From positions 496,001 through 560,000 of the forward strand of contig AP026130.1 in NCBI GenBank assembly GCA_030295235.1: a stretch of 64,000 nucleotides of DNA, written 5' to 3'. Under the pieces are notes generated by a model. That model did not search any database. It worked only from the letters and a program-made list of their open reading frames with translations, and was not told the origin of the DNA. This DNA comes from Fistulifera solaris. Lineage: Eukaryota; Bacillariophyta; Bacillariophyceae; Naviculales; Stauroneidaceae. A program made the position numbers and the translations under genes. Shown piece after piece: positions 45,286-55,637 of this stretch (positions within the stretch are counted from its first letter, which is position 1; each line of letters starts with the position of its first letter).

Positions 45286-48200
45286 ATGGTAACCGAATCC
45301 ATTAAAATCGATCAGAACAGGCTTCCCAGAACGCCGTCTCGTGACTTGCTTTCCAAGTCTCTCGACTATTCGAGCTATTTGACCCAGCAACCGCGGTACG
45401 TGCAACGACACTTTCAGTTGCACCGCATCACAGAATAATTCTCACTTTTAATATTTTCGTTAGAAAACGGCCTTATGCCCATCATGTCAGCGAGTTGTCC
45501 AGCATATCTCATGCAGGATATTTGCTGAAACGCAGCAATCGTCCGTATAAAATTGTGAACCCGTTTCCACGCGACGACCAAGAAGTCAATTTCAAATACG
45601 GAGGTCCTCGATTAAAACCGATTCTGTCGTCGCGGATCGAACTATCGGCCATTGACGATACCCTACCGCGACAGTTACTACTGATACCGCACGAAGAGAA
45701 TACAGTGCCGCATTTGTCAGAGACAAATGAAACTGAAAAACAGAAATGTTTCTACGAACAATCCACATGATGCCTTGGACCAAACACTACAATTCGCTGC
45801 ATCCTTTTTCGGTATACCGTTTGATCTTTTACCGAAGAATCAAGCAAAGGACGTGGACTTTGACGATGATGATTTGACATCACCGTTCGGAGATCCTTCA
45901 TCCCCTCCAACAACCCGCAGCATACCGATCCGAACGAAGAATCATCCCGAACCCGATACTGAACGACCGAGTCCGTTTCGTTTTTCATTTAGTTCATCAC
46001 AGTCCGAAGAACTGAAACATTTGGAGCACCGATCTCTCTCCGATTGCAGTCACCCGGGCGATTTTGTTGAAGACGATGGTCATATTTGGCGGGCGAGGTA
46101 CTGCATTTTAGAGGATGGAGTTTTGTACTTTTACCGACATCAGCAAGATGCCGAATCACCGGAAGCTCGCTTGGAGCGTCAACAAAAGAAAGGAGGGGAC
46201 GAAGCATCAAAACCATTGCCTTTGGGGTACAGCCCTATTCCCACAGTATATGCAAAAAGACCGGGAGGACACACAGGGTTCAAATTTGTGGGAAAAGCGT
46301 GTTGCTCTCAACTGTGTTGGAGCAGTACGTTCGGCAGAGTTTGAATACGGCAAAAATTCGTTCGAGCTCGCCGCGGTGGATGACGAAGGGGAAGAAAACG
46401 ACACGAAACTTGTTTTGCGCGCTCAGAGCAAAGAGGAAATGAATCAGTGGATGTTTCAGTTTCACTGCTCTATTCAGACGTATATTATGGGCATTATGGA
46501 TCATGTGGCTCCCTCACTAGGCGACATTCATCACCCATCTTTGTCGATATTAAAGGGGAAAGGTAGTAGTGATGCGAAAGGGGATGAATCGCCCAAGCGA
46601 TACTCCAGCTCTGCCTCCGTAGCACTCAGTCCGCATTCCCGGTGCAGCACAGGAGTTGGAAGTCTACCTCCACTGTCACACGGTCATGGACGAAACTCAA
46701 TGCATCGACGCCGTGCAAGGGATAAAGAGAGCGATCACATCAATATTGCCTCTTCCGTTCCCAATACGCCACTGTTGGCATCGATTCTCAGTCAACACAA
46801 ACGATCACTCGGTGAAGAGCCTAACCTTTCTCAGACAAGCCGACTTGTGACTCCCAGTCCTGTGACAGCGTCCCCGCTGCCAGCAAGGATTCCTTTGGAG
46901 AGCAGCTCACCTGAGCTCTCAGCGCCACAGACTGCTTGCCCGGAAACAGAGCATCCAATACCGAGTAAAAAATACGTTCCGCCACATTTGCGCAATCAAA
47001 CAGATTCAAATAAATACGTTCCGCCTCATTTGCGAAATAGAGATGAAGCTGTCCCTAACCGTAACGAAACGAGAAGGCCACAGTCGAAGGACTACGTGCC
47101 ACGGCATCTTCGGAAGACGCCGGTTGATGTCGAGCACACTACTGTGTGCTTGTCTCTGGAGGACCGTGCAGCTAGTCTTTCCATCGCCGTGCCAGATGAT
47201 AACGTAAAAGCAAGTGTTTTTGCTTTTGAGGCCAAAAATATCGCGCAAAGTTTTCAGCGTGATTTTAAATTGGGCGGATGCGCGGACCCATCCGTCATCG
47301 CCGGCTCCATTTTAGATGGCGAGTTCATACCGCGAAAGGCCTCGCGGCTTGGGAAAGTTCATACGGCTCCCTACGGTTGCACTTCGAAATCGAGCACATA
47401 TTCTTCGCCTACAGCCCCTGGACTTCGTTGGGAAATAGGCGCCGTGTCGGAATGCGGTGTCAGAGACTCCAACGAGGATTCGTATCTGATTGTCAGTGAT
47501 GTACTCGAGGCGTTTAAGGTTCTTTCATCAACCGAAGAAACTATCTGGGGTGAATTTGGAGATCATATTCCGGGGCTTTTTGCTATCTTTGATGGTCACT
47601 GCGGCAACCACGCTGCTCGTTATTCAGCTGAAAAGCTCATAGAAAACATTCACAGAAAGTCGATAAGGGTTTCAGCTCAAGATGCCAGTCAATTGTCGGA
47701 AGTCATAAGTGGAATCATTGAAGAAGCAATTTTTTGTCTCGACGATGACTTTTGTAATACTTGCGTCCAGGACGGAAGAGAATGGGATTCAGGTGCTACG
47801 GCGGTGATTGCTGCAGTCATCAACCAGAATTTAGTCGTGGCTAACCTAGGCGATGCCCGTGGTGTAATGAGTCGATCTGTTGATAGCAACGACAAAGCCA
47901 AAGATCTTTACCAAGAAGGATGGAATGAGATTCCAATCCCTGACCAGTTGTGCAGCAGACGCTGTTTTTGGAAAGATGTCACAGACACGCACAGTCCAGA
48001 TCGAAACGACGAGAGGCTGAGAATCCAGCAAGCCAACGGGTGGGTTACAACCGAGCAAGAAATTCCCATTTCCCAGCTTAAGCGTTTGGTGCTTGACGAT
48101 CAAGATGTCGTTGACATTTTGAAACGATGCTTTGCTGATCGCTTTCAACCGTCCCCAAGAGCAGCTGCACCCCAAAGAATCATTCGAATAGCAAGAGTGT

Positions 48201-48701
48201 GTGGTGAATTGGCTATATCTCGCGCCATCGGAGACCGGGATTTCAAAGCCCGTTACAATAGCACAGGCAAAGACAATCAAACCTGGGATGGATCCATGTT
48301 TTTGCCCTACCCGGATGACCATAACAGATCTTTCACTGGAGATTTGGTGAGCAACCAGCCTGAATTTCAGTCGTTTCGTCTGGGCCAAGAAGGAATACAT
48401 GATGAATTCTTGCTCCTGGCCTGCGACGGACTGTGGGATGTAATAGATTCGGATGATGTAAGTACCGAGTGCTAGGGGTATAGCTTATGAAGATGACAGC
48501 TCAATTCTCACTCTGCATCTTGTTTTTCAGGCCATCCGAGTCACTCATGATTTGTTGTTCGAAAAGAAGTGGCCCGCAAAGAAGGCAGCCGCCCGTTTGG
48601 CGGAGCTCGCAATCCACCTTGGATCCTCGGACAACATCACTGTCATTGTTGTACGCTTTTTCCATGGTCCTGACCGATATTCAGACAATCATGATTCATA
48701 A
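45286..48701 (+). CDS. PH domain - YVPPHLRN repeat - PP2C phosphatase fusion
   Basis: Three exons (45286-45395, 45464-48457, 48531-48701), about 1,090 residues. Order: an unassigned N-terminal region, a PH domain (about residues 250-385: GHIWRARYCILEDGVLYFYR to the Trp in NQWMFQFH), a Ser/Pro-rich linker, three YVPPHLRN-like motifs (codons at 46973, 47015 and 47093) and a C-terminal PP2C domain. Phosphatase motifs are intact: GVRDSNEDSYLI, IFDGHCGNHAARY, DSGATAVIAA, VANLGDARG, LAISRAIGDRD, LLACDGLWDVI and SSDNITVIVV. PH suggests phosphoinositide membrane recruitment; the YxPPHLR motif resembles that of DDX3/Ded1 helicases. One base fewer at 45736-45740 and 46285-46287 joins the frames. Confidence 0.85.
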
Positions 48702-49107
48702 CGATCAGAGTATATTTTGTGTTATTGTGTATTTCTTGTTTTACCAATTTCGTGGCCTTCTGCCCTATGTCAGCGGCTCCATAATCTAGTCTAGAGATTT
48801 TTGGAAATGGCTGCACTAAAGAGAGTAAGTCGCGTAGATTGGATTATGGTTAGACCGTTGAGGCAAAGCTCACGAGGATTGAGTCTTGACCTTCCGGGAC
48901 TGGAGCTACAGGTCTTCATGGTTTAAAACCGAGAATCTCTGTTCGTATGAAAGACTTCATGCGAGGGGCCATAAAGAAACGTAGTAAGTTTTTAGATCAT
49001 GGCTTACCAGTAGCACTTATCGATCATCAAATCACAACAAACGTGTTCATGTTGGTTCATAGACTAGTTCATAGCTCATAGCATCCATCGGTGCACGTAC
49101 CAACACT
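48702..49107. other. Gene-free stretch before the tandem element
   Basis: 406 bp of 3' flank of the phosphatase gene. Low complexity with CATGGTTTAAAA- and CATAGACTAGTTCATAGCTCATAG-like short repeats near 49055-49082. Nothing coding. The last bases (CAACACTGG) form the left flank of the first element copy. Confidence 0.4.
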
Positions 49108-49109
49108 GG

Positions 49110-50315
49110 GCAACCACTCCATGCTGGTGGACCTTTTTGGATTTTTATTGCTCGCGAGCGAAGCGAGCATGGGCAGACGCCGAAAGGCGTCTTTTCTCAA
49201 TAAATTTTCGCATTTCGTCGCGTTCGCACAAAACTGCGTTTCTCAATAAATTCTTTCATCGCCATCGACAACAAACTAGCGTTTTTAATTGAATTTCGCG
49301 AAACTATAGCTCTTTTTCAGCTCAAAACTCTTTCGTATGGATATGCGGTTTATACATGAGCCGTTTCTTGACGATCCTTGAGGGTAAGAGTGTTGATTTG
49401 TCGATTTTTAGGTCTTGCCGGCGATCGGAAAATCACTATCGATGGACAAAACATTGCCGGCAAAAGCTCTCCGAACGCCGGGAAACATATTGTCGCAATT
49501 TTATGACAATCTTCAAAAGCCTGTTGCTTCGCTCTCACCGTTCTCGCAAGAAAAGGCTTCTTTATCGTCTCATTCTTGCAATTCGATTTTCGCATCAACA
49601 TTTTCTTTCTCCTGGCGTCGAAGCACCAACTTCGCACGAGCATCGGAACCGCTTAAATTCGATTATGTATGTCTCCATAGTGAAAAATATTGAATATTAA
49701 GTATCTATTAGCAAAAGATCATCTATGTTTCCTCTGATAAATCATTGTCGGGACCAAACTAAGGATTGACTTTCTACGCGAAAATCGCTTCATGCCTTGC
49801 GGAATCGACTTCAACTGCACGCTCGCCGGATTTAAGTTTCCATTCAGAGTTCTTAATTTTAAGACCAGAGATTTTGCGGAGGTTTAAGGCAAGCTACAGG
49901 CCGAGAAAAAAAAAATAAAGGGCAACCCGGCCAATTCCGAAAAGATACCGCCGCTGTCTTTCCATGAAGCTTTTTTGATCGCTGCGTACGCGGTTAAGAC
50001 ATGAACTACTATTGCTCTTCATTTGAATCCACAGAATATGAAAATCGCTGGTTTTTGCAACAATAGCTTGATCCAAAAAGTGACGATGGATCCTCATTTT
50101 TGACCCGCCCGCCCGGATCGCGTACAGACGCTCTAAAAGTCGCTTTTGGATAACGCATTCTGATTGGTTGGAGCTTTTGGACTTTTTTGGATGAAAGCCA
50201 TCTGATTGGCTGCATCCAAAAAGTTTTTTGGATGGCATGTCGCTTTGGTATGTCTGCTTCCTAAGTAAATCCAACGACGGACGGTCCAAAAGGTCCACCA
50301 GCATGGAGTGGTTGC
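49110..50315. mobile_element. Non-autonomous DNA-transposon-like element, copy 1
   Basis: About 1.2 kb with terminal inverted repeats: left 49110-49141 (GCAACCACTCCATGCTGGTG and on to TTTTTGGA), right 50285-50315 as its reverse complement. Subterminal hairpins include TGCTCGC/GCGAGCA (49149-49169), AGACGCC-GAAA-GGCGTCT (49175-49192) and a longer stem around 50183-50222 (TTTTTGGATG paired with CATCCAAAAA). The interior holds only short open frames (for example 49350-49643 minus and 49356-49700 plus) with no transposase motif. The following eight bases ATGACCCG (50316-50323) recur after copy 2. Nearly identical to copy 2. Confidence 0.75.
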
Positions 50316-50323
50316 ATGACCCG

Positions 50324-51529
50324 GGCAACCACTCCATGCTGGTGGACCTTTTGGATTTTTATTGCTCGCGAGCGAAGCGAGCAATAGACAGACGCCGAAA
50401 GGCGTCTTTTCTCAATAAATTTTCGCATTTCGTCGCGTTCGCACAAAACTGCGTTTCTCAATAAATTCTTTCATCGCCATCGACAACAAACTAGCGTTTT
50501 TAATTGAATTTCGCGAAACTATAGCTCTTTTTCAGCTCAAAACTCTTTCGTATGGATATGCGGTTTATACATGAGCCGTTTCTTGACGATCCTTGAGGGT
50601 AAGAGTGTTGATTTGTCGATTTTTAGGTCTTGCCGGCGATCGGAAAATCACTATCGATGGACAAAACATTGCCGGCAAAAGCTCTCCGAACGCCGGGAAA
50701 CATATTGTCGCAATTTTATGACAATCTTCAAAAGCCTGTTGCTTCGCTCTCACCGTTCTCGCAAGAAAAGGCTTCTTTATCGTCTCATTCTTGCAATTCG
50801 ATTTTCGCATCAACATTTTCTTTCTCCTGGCGTCGAAGCACCAACTTCGCACGAGCATCGGAACCGCTTAAATTCGATTATGTATGTCTCCATAGTGAAA
50901 AATATTGAATATTAAGTATCTATTAGCAAAAGATCATCTATGTTTCCTCTGATAAATCATTGTCGGGACCAAACTAAGGATTGACTTTCTACGCGAAAAT
51001 CGCTTCATGCCTTGCGGAATCGACTTCAACTGCACGCTCGCCGGATTTAAGTTTCCATTCAGAGTTCTTAATTTTAAGACCAGAGATTTTGCGGAGGTTT
51101 AAGGCAAGCTACAGGCCGAGAAAAAAAAAATAAAGGGCAACCCGGCCAATTCCGAAAAGATACCGCCGCTGTCTTTCCATGAAGCTTTTTTGATCGCTGC
51201 GTACGCGGTTAAGACATGAACTACTATTGCTCTTCATTTGAATCCACAGAATATGAAAATCGCTGGTTTTTGCAACAATAGCTTGATCCAAAAAGTGACG
51301 ATGGATCCTCATTTTTGACCCGCCCGCCCGGATCGCGTACAGACGCTCTAAAAGTCGCTTTTGGATAACGCATTCTGATTGGTTGGAGCTTTTGGACTTT
51401 TTGGATGAAAGCCATCTGATTGGCTGCATCCAAAAAGTTTTTGGATGGCATGTCGCTTTGGTATGTCTGCTTCCTAAGTAAATCCAACGACGGACGGTCC
51501 AAAAAGGTCCACCAGCATGGAGTGGTTGC
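50324..51529. mobile_element. Non-autonomous DNA-transposon-like element, copy 2 (direct tandem)
   Basis: Same orientation and structure as copy 1, offset by 1,215 bp. Left terminus 50325-50355, right terminus 51498-51529. It is flanked on both sides by ATGACCCG (50316-50323 and 51530-51537), which looks like an 8-bp target-site duplication of the hAT/P-element length class. Differences from copy 1 are few: GCATGGGCAG versus GCAATAGACAG near the first hairpin and homopolymer length changes. It ends about 130 bp before the TBP start codon, so it probably lies in or against the TBP promoter. Confidence 0.75.
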
Positions 51530-51661
51530 ATGACCCGATTTCTTTCCCCGCTGCCCGCGCAAAAGCCGCAGCTCAATTATTATTGTTTGCGATCGCTGCA
51601 TTACATTTTCTTTTGATCGAATTGCTAGTCCTCGACACAATTAAAGCGGGCACTCTGAAGG

Positions 51662-52498
51662 ATGGCGTCGAAAGCAATGGAGACCGAGAGCCCCGAGAAG
51701 CAAGATAAGCCTCCTACTGTATCAGAACACGCACCGAATTTGGCTGGTTCGGTGATAACAGCAGACGCTTTGGGTGACGAAAAAATCGGTAAGTTCGATA
51801 ACGGCTGCTCGTCATTCAAGAGTTTTGAAGTAATCTCACACTTTATTTCTCTGTGTTTGTATTTTAGTCATTCGCATTCAAAATATTGCTTCCACCGTCA
51901 ATCTTGGTGTTCGGCTGGATTTGAAGAAGATTGCCCTCAAATGCCGCAACACCGAATTCAACCCACGGCGCTTTGGTGCCGTCATTATGCGATTGCGAGA
52001 ACCCCGAGCCACCGCTCTCATTTTGCGACAGGGAAAATGGTAGTGACGGGCGTTCGATCGACCCACAATGCGGAATTAGCGAGCAAAAAGTTTGCGTACA
52101 TTATCGAGCGTGTGGGTTTCAAACCGACGGATACATTTGAATTCAAAGTACGCAATATCGTGGGTACGGCGGATGTTGGTTTCCCTATACGTTTGGAAGG
52201 GTTAGTTTATGCGCACTCGGCGTTTGCTTCCTACGAACCGGAGCTCTTTCCAGGCTTAATTTATCGATTGGTGGCACCCGAAAAAGTGGTTCTACTAATT
52301 TTTGTATCCGGAAAGATTGTGATCACCGGCGCAAAGAAAGAATCCGAAATATCCGCAGCCGTGACTAAGATATATCCTACTCTGTTGGAATTTCGAAAAG
52401 CACACGTCGCAGCTCCCTTGATTCCTCCCGAACCGCCTGCCGCACAAGCAGCAGCTCTGGCGGACGATGAAACGCTCAAACAAACGAGCACGTTATAG
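51662..52498 (+). CDS. TBP: TATA-box-binding protein TBP
   Basis: General transcription factor of all three nuclear polymerases. Exons 51662-51788 and 51868-52498, separated by a 79-bp intron; about 252 residues. An acidic 40-residue N-terminus leads to the two pseudo-repeats of the saddle: [40 protein letters not shown] and the GKMVVTG motif in repeat one; [33 protein letters not shown] and [15 protein letters not shown] in repeat two. The minor-groove Phe residues (F in ALIF and ELFPGL) are present once one T is added to the T4 run at 52021-52024. C-terminal extension of about 30 residues, Ala/Pro-rich. Confidence 0.95.
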   Translation: MASKAMETESPEKQDKPPTVSEHAPNLAGSVITADALGDEKIGKFDNGCSSFKSFEVISHFISLCLYFSHSHSKYCFHRQSWCSAGFEEDCPQMPQHRIQPTALWCRHYAIARTPSHRSHFATGKMVVTGVRSTHNAELASKKFAYIIERVGFKPTDTFEFKVRNIVGTADVGFPIRLEGLVYAHSAFASYEPELFPGLIYRLVAPEKVVLLIFVSGKIVITGAKKESEISAAVTKIYPTLLEFRKAHVAAPLIPPEPPAAQAAALADDETLKQTSTL

Positions 52499-52553
52499 AA
52501 AAAGGATAAAGTGAAAGTGTTCCTGAGTTAATAATCATTTTTTATTGATAAAG

Positions 52554-52850
52554 CTACTTCACATCAAATCCCTCTGCTCTTAAGCATTCTTTGTGCGCTT
52601 CGATTAGTTTTATGCAGTCGGGGTGCTCTTCTCCTTTTAATACAATGCATTCGTCTCGTGGTTTCTTTGTGTCGGGGCAGCAGCAACAAATCGGTTCTCC
52701 AGTTTTGATGCCGAGCTTTTGTTTCGGCTTATCCTAAAAAAGTGAACGTGAGTGCAAGAGTTGTTTCGAACGACGTCGAAAAATGGGCACGATAGGGCGT
52801 ATACGCACCACTGGTACTTCGACAGCAGGAACTGATGAGCCTTGTCCCAT
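52554..52850 (-). CDS. COX17: Mitochondrial copper chaperone COX17
   Basis: Delivers Cu(I) to SCO1 and COX11 in the intermembrane space for cytochrome oxidase assembly. Two exons, 52809-52850 ([14 protein letters not shown]) and 52554-52733, with a 75-bp intron, give 73 residues, the normal size. The copper motif is [18 protein letters not shown] and the second twin CX9C helix is [20 protein letters not shown], both with correct spacing. The family's KPCC-x-C is here ICCCC, one extra cysteine. It is too small to show up as a long open frame, and no other reading of this interval is comparable. Tail-to-tail with TBP (55 bp between stop codons). Confidence 0.92.
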
Positions 52851-52932
52851 TATTAATCTTAAAAAAGTGATTATCTTGAGTGAGGGTTGTAAAGAGATGC
52901 AATCGTGTCGACAACCTTACTGTTGCGTTTTT

Positions 52933-53109
52933 TTATGATGCCAATACGAACGAAACTGCCAAAAAGAGAAGGCACGCCAACACAGCGAGAAAAACGAGGC
53001 GAGAACCATAGGTGCCGCTAAGACATGAAGAGATTTCTTGAGCATTACTTTTGTCGATCCCGGTAGAACTACCTGGTAGTCTAGGTACAATCTCCTCATC
53101 TTTACTCAT
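52933..53109 (-). CDS. Possible small tail-anchored protein
   Basis: 58 residues, MSKDEEIVPRLPGSS then a polar stretch and a C-terminal hydrophobic segment LVFLAVLACLLFLAVSFVLA ending in Ser. Layout is that of a tail-anchored protein. A second frame over the same DNA (52917-53099) also gives a hydrophobic peptide, MLKKSLHVLAAPMVLASFFS with a basic end, which would suit a mitochondrial membrane subunit. I cannot choose with certainty; the first has the better start. Confidence 0.3.
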   Translation of the reverse strand: MSKDEEIVPRLPGSSTGIDKSNAQEISSCLSGTYGSRLVFLAVLACLLFLAVSFVLAS

Positions 53110-53155
53110 CGAATAAATCGATAAGGAATACTCCGTTATAATAATAATCTTCAGT

Positions 53156-54487
53156 TTATTGCTTCTTATCGCACTTATCTCGGGCAATATCCATATCTGG
53201 ACGTATCTGCCTAATTTGTGCTACGATCTCTTCGATCTCGGTCCCACTAGCGTTTCCACCAATGACAAGAGAGCGTAATCGTGAAGGACCTTCAGATTCT
53301 CTTTTCAAGATTGCTTTCAACAAGGATACAACCGCGTTGATGTCGGCATTGTTTCCAGCAAGATCCAAGTTTTCCAGTTGGGGAGCCACAGCGCTGTCTT
53401 GGATGAGCTCTGAGATTGCTAAGAATCCTTCCGAACCCAATTGGTTGTTGAATAAGCGCAAGGAAACTACCTTGCTTTGCGTCAAGACAGTGCAAGCACC
53501 TTGTATTCCGCAATGTGTCTCGCTCAAATCGAGAAATTGCAGAGAGTTGTTCGAGCACTTGGCAAGTCCTTGGTTGGCCAGCAAACAAACACCTTCCTCA
53601 GACAACGGGTTACTGGACAAGTCGAGCTTTTGAAGGTTACGCAATGTACCCAATTGTTCATTTTCTTCTTGCAGGCAAGCAATCAAACTGGGGATACCTT
53701 CGAAACTGATGTTGTTTCGCGAAAGATCTAACGACACGATAGCCGACGACCCGAACGATGATAAAACTTCCATTCCCTCATTTCCGATACTAGTGTTGGA
53801 GAGGTTGAGAGTACAAATATTCCCCATGAGTGGTTCCAGCGATCGTAACCCCCCTGGACCGAGTGGATTGTTCGAAAGAACCAGTGTGCGTTTTACGCGA
53901 GAGGGAGCGAGTTTTGCAAACAAATCGGAAGCAAATGAATGAGTGATTCCACAATCGGAGAGATCGAGTTCCTCTACTTTATCGAATAAAGACGAAGTCG
54001 TAATTTTTGTTGCGTCAAGCCCAAGGAGAGGGTTTCGAGACACATTCAAACTCTGGAGCGTCGGTGATACTCCCAGTGTCTCGAGAACCGACTGAAAGCC
54101 CGCTGTAGTCATGTTTTTGTAGCTCAAATCAATCGCTCTCAATCGGTGTTGCCGACCCAGCGCACGGCACAACGCCGAGACACCTTCATCTCCCATGGAA
54201 CGATCACCGATCGACAGAGAACCAAGGGGCGTCGAGATATTGGCGGCAATGGATTGCCCAAATTGTTGCAGCAATGTGACGGATACAACATGCCCCGATG
54301 CACTCAACGACGTCCAATGCGTGTTCGAGTTGCTGTCCAGGACGGCACAAAGACGATGAACTTCATCGGCACCAAACTGTTTGGTGGGCAGAATCACGAG
54401 ATCTTTGAGAGTCGGATCATTCTGTTCGATGCGTTGAATGAGAGAATCACAAGATCGGAAGGTCGACGATGCGCCCCAAGCTGGCAT
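53156..54487 (-). CDS. Leucine-rich-repeat protein (RNI/NLR-type LRR)
   Basis: 443 residues, single exon, intact. At least nine LRRs of about 28 residues in the ribonuclease-inhibitor class are visible, for example LRAIDLSYKNMTTAGFQSVL, LQSLNVSRNPLLG, VEELDLSDCGITHSFA, RTLVLSNNPLGPGGLRSLE, ICTLNLSNTSIGNEGMEVL, IVSLDLSRNNISFEGIPSL, LQKLDLSSNPLSEEGVCLL and LENLDLAGNNADINAVVSLL. No kinase, NB-ARC, F-box or membrane segment. A protein-interaction scaffold; specific role unknown. Its 5' end is divergent from the fibrillin gene. Confidence 0.85.
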   Translation of the reverse strand: MPAWGASSTFRSCDSLIQRIEQNDPTLKDLVILPTKQFGADEVHRLCAVLDSNSNTHWTSLSASGHVVSVTLLQQFGQSIAANISTPLGSLSIGDRSMGDEGVSALCRALGRQHRLRAIDLSYKNMTTAGFQSVLETLGVSPTLQSLNVSRNPLLGLDATKITTSSLFDKVEELDLSDCGITHSFASDLFAKLAPSRVKRTLVLSNNPLGPGGLRSLEPLMGNICTLNLSNTSIGNEGMEVLSSFGSSAIVSLDLSRNNISFEGIPSLIACLQEENEQLGTLRNLQKLDLSSNPLSEEGVCLLANQGLAKCSNNSLQFLDLSETHCGIQGACTVLTQSKVVSLRLFNNQLGSEGFLAISELIQDSAVAPQLENLDLAGNNADINAVVSLLKAILKRESEGPSRLRSLVIGGNASGTEIEEIVAQIRQIRPDMDIARDKCDKKQ

Positions 54488-54794
54488 TCTGGAAGGGTTC
54501 GATTTTGAATAGTATGAATGATGGTTCCTTGTATTTATATTCTTTTGTTATAAGCCTTTGGTCCGCGCTTTTCGCTTCTGCGAGAATTTTGTTGGAAGAT
54601 GTGAGACGACCGCGCGCTTTCGCGCGACACGGCTGTATCTTTTCGCGCCCTTTTTCTTTATTCCAAAAGGCGCAACTTCAAAGAAAATAAAGCCTCCATT
54701 TCCTACCGTACCGGTACCTTATACCATGTATTGAAAGCGGGAAAGGTCGTTTGCTCGATAAATTTAAACAAAAACGTCCGCATCTTAGAAGGAA
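54488..54794. promoter_or_regulatory. Divergent intergenic region with TACCGGTAC site
   Basis: 307 bp between LRR and fibrillin genes. Exact TACCGGTAC at 54709-54717, about 80 bp upstream of the fibrillin start. A GCGCGCTTTCGCGCGAC inverted-repeat-like patch lies at 54611-54628. No coding sequence seen. Confidence 0.4.
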
Positions 54795-55570
54795 ATGAAA
54801 TCCAGGTTGAGCGCACTTCTACTAGGGCTTTTCGTCGACACTTCCGTCAGTTTTGTGCCCCGGATAGATCCTCGACGGTCAGTGACATATTTAGAAAGCA
54901 ACGAGGATGCCATCCTCGAATGCAAAACGTTCGATACACAAGAGCTGTTGAAACAAAATCTCTTACGACTGGCCGCCTCGTATGACCGAGGTTTTGGGGC
55001 GAGCAATAAAGCTAGAGAAGAAGCCAATCAGATCATTCAAGACTTGGAACGCTGCAATACAGAACAACAAGCATCACGAGGTATGGATGGGACGGGCCGG
55101 TCACCACTGAGAGGGACTTGGCGAATGATTTGGACGACCGCATCGGATGTTTTGATTCTGGCGGCGTCGCCGGTGGCGGCTCCGGGTGCCATCTATCAGG
55201 TCTTTGAACCGCCTCTTGTCACCAACGTGATCGATTTTTTACCTCGCGTTCAAGCGATATTTCCTATCGGGCCTAGCACTGTACTACGAGCCAATGTACA
55301 AACTAGAGCGGCGATTCGACCTGAAAATTCCAATCGAGTGGGATTGGTGTTTGAAAAGGTGAACTTTCAGCCACTGCAGTTGTTCGGGCAATCCATCGAT
55401 GTGTTCCCTCCGCTGGGATTCGATTTACCCAAACTTCCTGGTACTAGTGACGCTTCCAGTGGACCGGGATATTTTGTTGTGACTTATTTGGATGCTGACT
55501 TGCTGATAATACGACAAAACGCACCGGGTGGTCTTTTGCACTGATCAAGGTAGATTCCACCGATGTCTAA
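54795..55570 (+). CDS. Plastid-lipid-associated protein / fibrillin (PAP)
   Basis: Fibrillins coat plastoglobules and thylakoid margins and bind lipids or quinones. About 258 residues. Signal peptide LSALLLGLFVDTSVS then Phe20 at the predicted cleavage, matching diatom plastid import. PAP domain: ELLKQNLLRLAASYDRGFGA, SPLRGTWRMIWTTASDVL, then IYQVFEPPLVTNVIDFL, FEKVNFQPLQLFGQSIDVFP and the end GYFVVTYLDADLLIIRQNAP. One T more in the T4 run 55534-55537 gives the usual ending GGLFALIKVDSTDV and a stop at 55568-55570; without it the frame stops at 55544. Confidence 0.88.
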
Positions 55571-55637
55571 GGTGTGGGCCTCTGACGCTCTACAATTGTT
55601 GAGAGAACAATTGTTGATATTAATTGCTATGTACTAG

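Noticed and set aside
49350-49700. Open frames inside the tandem element (and their copies near 50565-50915) as genes
   Set aside because: They are shared by both copies only because the copies are nearly identical; overlapping frames on both strands, no motif, no start context.
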